Of a DNA stretch of 64,000 nucleotides, positions 59,381 to 64,000 are shown piece by piece; within the stretch, counting starts at the first letter, position 1, and each line of letters opens with the position of its first letter. The stretch is taken from NCBI RefSeq assembly GCF_012911895.1, contig NZ_JAAXCV010000023.1, positions 1 to 64,000 of the forward strand, written 5' to 3'. The notes under the pieces were generated by a model. It searched no databases. It saw nothing but the letters and a program-made list of their open reading frames with translations, and was not told where the DNA came from. The DNA is from Bacillus sp. RO3. Its GTDB lineage: Bacteria; Bacillota; Bacilli; Bacillales; Bacillaceae_B. The position numbers and the translations under genes are program-made.

Positions 59381-59402
59381 AAACACTCAAGCTTGGTTTT
59401 TT
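59365..59402. terminator. Bidirectional terminator between minJ region and symporter
   Basis: A perfect 16-bp stem, AAAAAACCAAGCTTGA/TCAAGCTTGGTTTTTT, with a 6-base loop. A and T runs on both sides serve the convergent genes. Confidence 0.92.
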
Positions 59403-59409
59403 GATTCTA

Positions 59410-60642
59410 CTAGGCTTGTAGGGCATCTTTGTCTGCTTTCTCCGTCTTATCGATGATCGCTGTACCGACTAAGTCTCCCGTCACATTAAGAGCTGTACAG
59501 CCCATCCCAACGAGAGCGTCGATTGCCGTTAGTAGGGCAACGGTTTCCATTGGCAGGCCAAGCTGGGCGAAAACAGTGGCGATCATGATGATGCCTGCTC
59601 CAGGTACACCGGCTGTTCCGATGGATGCCAGTGTGCCGATGAGGACGACGACCAGCATGTCAGTCAAGCTTAACTGATCACCCATAACATTTGCGGCGAA
59701 TACAGCAGATACGGCGATTCGTATCGCTGCACCATCCATATTGATGGTCGCCCCAAGAGGCAGGCTGAAACCGTAAAGGCTTTTCGGCAAGCCCAGGTTT
59801 TTCGCAGCATGTAACGTAAGAGGCAGGGTGCCTGAACTGCTCTGGGTAACAAATGCTGTAATCATCGGTGTCCTTGCATGTGCAAAGAACCTGCCTGGGC
59901 TGACCTTAAATACAAGCAAGGCCCCAACATAAATGGCGATTTGAATGAGCAAAGCGATGTAAAGAACAAAGATCATGTTTCCCAGTGACAACAAAGTATC
60001 CAATCCCTGCTTTCCTACAGTATCTGCCATGATGGCGAAGATCCCAATCGGGACATACTGAAGAATCACTTTCATGATGGCAAGTGTGGCTTCATTTAAG
60101 CCGTTCACAACTTTGTACACTTGCTCTCCGATCTCTCCATGTTCTTTGTGAGACCTTAAATAGGAAATGGCAATGCCGAACGCGATGGCGGTAAAGATGA
60201 TTCCGAGAAGATTCATCTCCGTGAACGCCGTGACGATATTGTCCGGGATAATATTCAACAGAACGCTTGTCACACCGGGATTATCCGGTACTTCAAATGT
60301 TTCTTTCGTATCAAGGCTCATCCCCGTTCCAGGCTTGAAAATACTTGCTACCGAGATTCCGATGATGATGGCTAAAGCAGATGAGAATAAATAGTATAAG
60401 AACGTTTTGCCACCCATTCGACCAAGCTTACTTACATTTGTCTGATTTACGCCGACTATCAATGTAAATAAGATCAGTGGGATGATAAGAAATTTCAATA
60501 AGCGGATGAATATGTCCCCGAATGGTGAAAGGATAGACGCATCCTTTCCGAAAAACAGGCCGACGGCAATTCCCAGTACAAGGGCGACGGTGATTTTCAT
60601 GATGAGGGATGTGTTGAGATAACCTCTCCAAAGTGACTTCAT
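59410..60642 (-). CDS. Dicarboxylate/amino-acid:cation symporter
   Basis: A 410-residue member of the glutamate transporter family (GltT/DctA/GltP). It has eight helices and two re-entrant loops: TAFVTQSSSGTLPLTLHAAKNLG (HP1, with the serine-rich loop), ATINMDGAAIRIAVSAVFAANVMG (the NMDG motif) and GTAGVPGAGIIMIATVFAQLGLP (HP2), then DALVGMGCTALNVTGD. It couples uptake of glutamate, aspartate or C4-dicarboxylates to Na+ or H+; the exact pair is uncertain. The start is set at MKSLWRGY behind AAAGGAG (minus strand), not at the longer frame. Confidence 0.94.
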   Translation of the reverse strand: MKSLWRGYLNTSLIMKITVALVLGIAVGLFFGKDASILSPFGDIFIRLLKFLIIPLILFTLIVGVNQTNVSKLGRMGGKTFLYYLFSSALAIIIGISVASIFKPGTGMSLDTKETFEVPDNPGVTSVLLNIIPDNIVTAFTEMNLLGIIFTAIAFGIAISYLRSHKEHGEIGEQVYKVVNGLNEATLAIMKVILQYVPIGIFAIMADTVGKQGLDTLLSLGNMIFVLYIALLIQIAIYVGALLVFKVSPGRFFAHARTPMITAFVTQSSSGTLPLTLHAAKNLGLPKSLYGFSLPLGATINMDGAAIRIAVSAVFAANVMGDQLSLTDMLVVVLIGTLASIGTAGVPGAGIIMIATVFAQLGLPMETVALLTAIDALVGMGCTALNVTGDLVGTAIIDKTEKADKDALQA

Positions 60643-60843
60643 GCTGAGGGCTCCTTTTTCATTAGTAGTAGACTTACCTAAAAACACAAACATACCATTT
60701 ATATAATTCTGATAGGTTTAGTAAGGATTCATTGTCATAAGATACATCAGAATGAAAAAAGTGTCAAAATTCATGCTTCCATCTTCGGAGTTGGGGTGGA
60801 AGAGGAAATAGTCAAAAAATCATGTGTAAGGATGGCCACATTA

Positions 60844-60867
60844 AAAAGAAGCCGCCAAGAGGCAGCT
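60844..60867 (-). terminator. Terminator of the DUF1206 gene
   Basis: Read on the minus strand, AGCTGCC/GGCGGCT closed by TCTT, followed by TCTTTTT. Confidence 0.75.
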
Positions 60868-60877
60868 CCTTCCTTTA

Positions 60878-61732
60878 TTAATAAATGCTCAGATGACGGT
60901 TCTTTCCTTTTAAGATTTGAAACACACCATATAGGAATAGCCCGACTGCTACGATCCCCAGCAACCATTGTCCAAAAGGCTGTTGAGCAATCTTGGATAA
61001 TGCCCCATCCAGGCCTTTTGTTTTATCCGGGTCTGCTGTGATCGCCGTTTGGATAAAGAAATACCCGATCAGTAAAAACACGGTACCACGGGAGTACAAG
61101 CCGATCTTTCCTGTTTTTCTGCCGAGTTCCCATTCTTTCTCTGTCATTTCATGCCGTTTGAATTTGTCTGTGTATTTTTCGGTATAAGATTTATAGATTT
61201 CATAGAGTGCATATCCAATGATGATCAGTCCGACAATCCCGACGATCCATTGTCCGAATGGCTGAGATAACAATTTGGCTGAAAGCGTCTGTTTTGATCC
61301 TGACCCGGAACTCTTTGCGTGCATGGCTATGGCAAAGGCATTATAGGTCAATGATCCATAAGCTATACCGCTGATGAGGTTAGAAAGCCTTCTGAACGCT
61401 GATTTCCCTCCATTCCCGGCATGCTCGGGATCCTTTATCACTTGAATGATGCGCCAAAGAACGATGCCAATCAATCCCACGCCTAATATCCACAGCAGTA
61501 CTTCTCCGAAAGGCTTGCTGGCCACTGCCGCGAATGCACCGCTTGAGTCGGATGTGCTCCCGCCCACTCCCAGTGCAGCCATGACCGATAATGCACCGAT
61601 CAGCATATAAACAATCCCCCGTGAAATATATCCGATTCGTGCAAACCCTCTGATCCAGGGTTTTATATCATCTGATGAAACGGATGAACTCCTGTTTGAT
61701 GTGCTGATGGATGAAATTCCAGACATATACAC
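60878..61732 (-). CDS. DUF1206 membrane protein
   Basis: The 284-residue protein has three copies of a two-helix DUF1206 unit, each with an R-G-[IT]-V[YF]-LIG pattern and a [KQ]PFG..[LI].G[IV]VG.. stretch (for example FARIGYISRGIVYMLIGAL, LYSRGTVFLLIGYFF, QQPFGQWLLGIVAVGLF). Six transmembrane helices are expected. A Ser-rich cytoplasmic N-terminus precedes them. The family's function is unknown. It is a single-gene minus-strand unit, and its 5' side faces the ktr leader divergently. Confidence 0.9.
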   Translation of the reverse strand: MYMSGISSISTSNRSSSVSSDDIKPWIRGFARIGYISRGIVYMLIGALSVMAALGVGGSTSDSSGAFAAVASKPFGEVLLWILGVGLIGIVLWRIIQVIKDPEHAGNGGKSAFRRLSNLISGIAYGSLTYNAFAIAMHAKSSGSGSKQTLSAKLLSQPFGQWIVGIVGLIIIGYALYEIYKSYTEKYTDKFKRHEMTEKEWELGRKTGKIGLYSRGTVFLLIGYFFIQTAITADPDKTKGLDGALSKIAQQPFGQWLLGIVAVGLFLYGVFQILKGKNRHLSIY

Positions 61733-61934
61733 TTCTTCCTTTCTGGTTCTATTTTCATCATACTTACGTATGCTATTCCCTTGATGGGAGAAAAAGAAAC
61801 CTATTCATGGAACAGTAAATACTGGATGGATTGCGACAATTTTGACTGTTTTTCTTTGACGGATTATTTATTAAAAAGATATTTACAACGTATGGGGAGA
61901 GGAGTAATATATCTATCATCAATTAAATATTCTT

Positions 61935-62060
61935 TATCGCTTAATTCATTTATTGAAGCGGGGGACCCGAGTGTTTTACAGGGGTGAATCCTTTCGTTTG
62001 AAAGGTAGGGTCACTTCCATGACCCGAATCCGTCAGCTAACCTCGTAAGCGTATTGGGAG
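61935..62060 (+). ncRNA. c-di-AMP (ydaO/yuaA-type) riboswitch aptamer
   Basis: The element starts with TATCGCTTAATTC and closes with CCTCGTAAGCG, which pair as P1. Core motifs appear in order: GAAGCGGGGGACCCGA, GGGGTGAATCC, TAGGGTCAC, then CATGACCCGAATCCGTCAGCTAACC. These are the two pseudo-symmetric c-di-AMP sites. A TTGACG box at 61856-61861 with an AT-rich -10 region suggests a promoter about 60 bases upstream. The class typically switches off K+ importers when c-di-AMP is high, which fits ktrA-ktrB downstream. Confidence 0.94.
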
Positions 62061-62089
62061 AGGATGATACTTGTGATCGATTATGGATG

Positions 62090-62119
62090 ACCACAGGCTT
62101 AGTTCCTGATGGTTTTTTT
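62090..62119 (+). terminator. Terminator of the c-di-AMP riboswitch
   Basis: ACCACAGG/CCTGATGGT with a 7-base loop and one bulge, followed by TTTTTTT. It stands 30 bases after the aptamer. Confidence 0.8.
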
Positions 62120-62177
62120 GCGTTCTATAGAAACGATAAATGTACTAGGGAGATAGTCTAAAAGAAGCTAAGGCTAA

Positions 62178-62403
62178 AGGCTCGGGGTCATAAGTCAAAC
62201 CCGTCAAAAAGGCAAAGAACGCCTTTCCGTCAGGTTCGACATATGCCCGTCGCCTCTCTACGAGCCGCCTGTGCTTTTGATCGTCCAGCTCCGGCGGCAA
62301 GAGGCTCGGGGTCATAAGTCAAACCCGTCAAAAAGGCAAAGAACGCCTTTCCGTCAGGTTCGACATATGCCCGTCACCTCTGAACGAGCCGCCTGTGCTT
62401 TTG
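62178..62403. repeat. Two 102-bp direct repeats before ktrA
   Basis: Units at 62178-62279 and 62302-62403 agree at 99 of 102 positions, separated by 22 bases that include GTCCAGCTCCGGCGG. Each unit starts GGCTCGGGGTCATAAGTC, contains AAGGC..GCCTT, and runs to CGAGCC; CGGGGTCATAAGTC is nearly complementary to GACATATGCCCG, so each can fold into an imperfect long hairpin. From memory, this sequence resembles dispersed intergenic repeats of Bacillaceae genomes, but I cannot confirm that here. Confidence 0.85.
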
Positions 62404-62457
62404 TGTAAAGAAGTACGAGATGGTTATGCTATTAAAAAGGTTTTGGAGGATTTCATC

Positions 62458-63114
62458 ATGAAAAAACAGTTTGCCGTTATTGGATTGGGAAGATTCGGAG
62501 GAAATCTGGTTCAGGAATTGGCTGAACTGGATGTGGAAGTGTTGGCCATCGATATCCATCACGATGTTGTACAACATTATATCGATATTGCGACACATGC
62601 CGTACAGGCGAATGCAATGGATGAATCTGTGTTGAAGTCCCTTGGTCTAAGGAATTTTGATCATGTGATCGTATCCTTTGGAGATAATATCGAGGCAAGC
62701 ATCCTTACGACATTACTCCTCAAGGAATTAGGGGTGAAAGAGGTATGGGTGAAGGCGTCAAATGCGTATCATCAGAAAGTGCTTGACCGCATCGGTGCGG
62801 ATAAAGTCATTCACCCTGAACGGGATATGGCACGGAGAATCGCCCATCACATTACGTCGGAAAAAATCATCGATTATATCGAATTATCGAAAGAGCACAG
62901 TATTGTAGAGGTGTGTGGATCTAAAAAGGTCGCAGGCAAAACGTTGAACGATCTTGATGTCCGAGCTAAATTCGGCTGCAACATCATCGCCATCCACCGG
63001 GGGGAGGAAGTCATTGTCTCCCCTTCTGCTGAGGAAATCATTGAAATGGATGATTTACTGATTGTCATCGGTCATAACCGGGATATCAATCGATTTGAAA
63101 AAGAAGGTGTTTAA
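62458..63114 (+). CDS. ktrA: Potassium uptake regulator KtrA (RCK protein)
   Basis: KtrA forms an octameric cytoplasmic ring that gates the KtrB channel through ATP/ADP and c-di-AMP. The 218-residue protein has an RCK_N Rossmann domain (FAVIGLGRFGGNLVQEL, then EVLAID, the GxGxxG and acidic residue) and an RCK_C domain (about 140-215, KVAGKTLNDLDVRAKFGCNI). RCK_C is where c-di-AMP binds. ATG 62458 follows TTGGAGGAT. Because a ydaO-type riboswitch precedes it and ktrB follows by 3 bases, I call KtrA rather than its paralogue KtrC. Confidence 0.9.
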   Translation: MKKQFAVIGLGRFGGNLVQELAELDVEVLAIDIHHDVVQHYIDIATHAVQANAMDESVLKSLGLRNFDHVIVSFGDNIEASILTTLLLKELGVKEVWVKASNAYHQKVLDRIGADKVIHPERDMARRIAHHITSEKIIDYIELSKEHSIVEVCGSKKVAGKTLNDLDVRAKFGCNIIAIHRGEEVIVSPSAEEIIEMDDLLIVIGHNRDINRFEKEGV

Positions 63115-63117
63115 TAT

Positions 63118-64000
63118 ATGAAGCATACGGTCATTCGGTTGAGCCCTCCTCAACTGCTCGTTGTGACGTTTCTATTCTTTATAATAGTAGGAATGGGGCT
63201 GCTTAAGCTTCCGTTCGCCACCACACAATCGATTACCTGGCTGGATGCTTTGTTCACAACTACTTCGGCGATGACGGTTACTGGGCTTGCCGTCGTGGAT
63301 ACAGGGGCGGCCTTCACCCTGTTCGGGGAAGTCGTCATTATGGGGTTGATTCAGATCGGCGGGCTTGGGATCATGTCCTTTGCCGTCTTGATTTTTTTGA
63401 TGCTGGGGAAGAAGATCGGATTTAAAGAACGTCTCCTCGTTCAACAGGCATTGAATCAGACATCTGTCGGAGGGGTTATCAAGCTTGTAAAATATTTATT
63501 TATTTTCTCCTTCATTGTAGAGGGGTTCGCCGTGATCTTGCTGGCATCGGAATGGGTGCCTGAATATGGATGGGGGAGGGGGCTTTACGTCAGCTTATTT
63601 CATTCCATCTCTGCCTTTAACAATGCCGGCTTTTCACTTTGGTCAGACAGCTTAATGGGGTATGCAGGGAATCCCATGGTCAATATCACGATATCCTTCC
63701 TGTTCATCCTTGGGGGGATTGGGTTTACGGTTTTAGTGGACCTGTGGAAGCAGAAGACGATCCGAAAGCTGTCCCTCCATACTAAGATCATGATCGTGGG
63801 GACGTTTGTCATCAACACATTCGCGTTTATGATGATTTTTATCCTGGAGTATAACAATCCACATACATTGGCTCAATTACCTCTCATGGATAAAGTATTC
63901 GCTTCCTATTTTCAGGCGGTCACACCCCGTACGGCAGGGTTCAACACACTTGATTACGGCAGCATGGAACGCTCCACATTGCTTCTGACCATTTTATTGA
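63118..64000 (+). CDS. ktrB: Potassium channel-transporter KtrB (partial, runs off the window)
   Basis: The start ATG 63118 follows ktrA after 3 bases; the frame is open to position 64000, so the C-terminus is missing (about 294 residues seen of about 445). It is a TrkH/Ktr-type K+ translocating subunit. Pore-loop signatures TTTSAMTVTGLAVVDT, HSISAFNNAGFSL and AVTPRTAGFNTLDYG each show the central glycine of the selectivity filter. It works with KtrA at the membrane for osmotic and pH-linked K+ uptake. Confidence 0.93.
   Translation, partial: MKHTVIRLSPPQLLVVTFLFFIIVGMGLLKLPFATTQSITWLDALFTTTSAMTVTGLAVVDTGAAFTLFGEVVIMGLIQIGGLGIMSFAVLIFLMLGKKIGFKERLLVQQALNQTSVGGVIKLVKYLFIFSFIVEGFAVILLASEWVPEYGWGRGLYVSLFHSISAFNNAGFSLWSDSLMGYAGNPMVNITISFLFILGGIGFTVLVDLWKQKTIRKLSLHTKIMIVGTFVINTFAFMMIFILEYNNPHTLAQLPLMDKVFASYFQAVTPRTAGFNTLDYGSMERSTLLLTILL

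Noticed and set aside
61781-61987. 68-codon frame upstream of ktrA
   Set aside because: It runs through the promoter and the c-di-AMP aptamer, so it is RNA structure rather than protein.
62178-62403. Direct repeats as a CRISPR array
   Set aside because: Only two units of 102 bp with a 22-base gap; no short regular repeats, spacers or cas genes.

Overview
The window is chromosomal DNA of a motile, endospore-former-type member of the Bacillaceae. Most of the gene order matches the Bacillus subtilis degV-comF-late flagellar-hpf-secA-prfB-cccB-ftsEX-ctpB-minJ region. AAGGAGG-type ribosome sites, sigma-B, sigma-D and sigma-H promoters, TTG/GTG starts and T-box-free S-box, GEMM and ydaO-type riboswitches fit this. 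Proteins resemble Rossellomorea/Bacillus relatives, but no species can be named from sequence alone. No rRNA, tRNA, CRISPR or prophage was seen.

Layout. 0-8 kb: a broken PlcR/NprR-type regulator, a membrane protein, a sigma-B-type small gene, murB, a secreted nucleotidase, an EamA transporter, a PilZ protein behind a two-operator promoter, and degV. 8-24 kb: competence genes comFA and comFC run into the late flagellar regulon (yvyF, flgM, flgN, flgK, flgL, yviE, fliW, csrA, two flagellins, flaG, fliD, fliS, fliT and one unknown). Between the two flagellin genes sits an accessory island: a short csrA paralogue, an orphan LuxR-type regulator, and a second short csrA paralogue flanked by terminator-like hairpins whose loops carry GGA motifs. 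24-34.5 kb: an orphan ABC-2 permease, a REP/RAYT mobile element, hpf behind overlapping sigma-B/sigma-H promoters, an M29-type aminopeptidase, a DUF1028 protein, a SEC-C protein, secA and prfB with its programmed +1 frameshift. 34.5-43 kb: a YitT protein, cccB, ftsE, ftsX, an M23 endopeptidase, a c-di-GMP-I riboswitch ahead of a small unknown gene, and a thiol-redox pair. 43-47.4 kb: methionine/cysteine genes, with an S-box upstream of metY and metX. 47.4-59.4 kb: ctpB, an eight-gene exopolysaccharide cluster, minJ and a GGDEF remnant. 59.4-64 kb: a dicarboxylate/amino-acid symporter, a DUF1206 protein, and ktrA-ktrB behind a c-di-AMP riboswitch; the window ends inside ktrB.

How the genes connect. 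FlgM, FliW and CsrA give the expected layers of flagellar control (sigma-D activity, then flagellin translation). The hag1 leader has a textbook CsrA-type hairpin, and the second flagellin lies behind its own sigma-D promoter, small CsrA-like gene and three GGA-loop hairpins; I rate this the most interesting locus. Second messengers recur: a PilZ protein, a GEMM-I riboswitch, a dead GGDEF fragment and a ydaO-type riboswitch. Several short repeat families cross the window: GGGACGGACCT elements (at least 13 copies), GGTGCCAGG/GTACCTGGTA elements, ACCTGTT palindromes around the RAYT gene, and a 102-bp direct repeat between the c-di-AMP riboswitch and ktrA.
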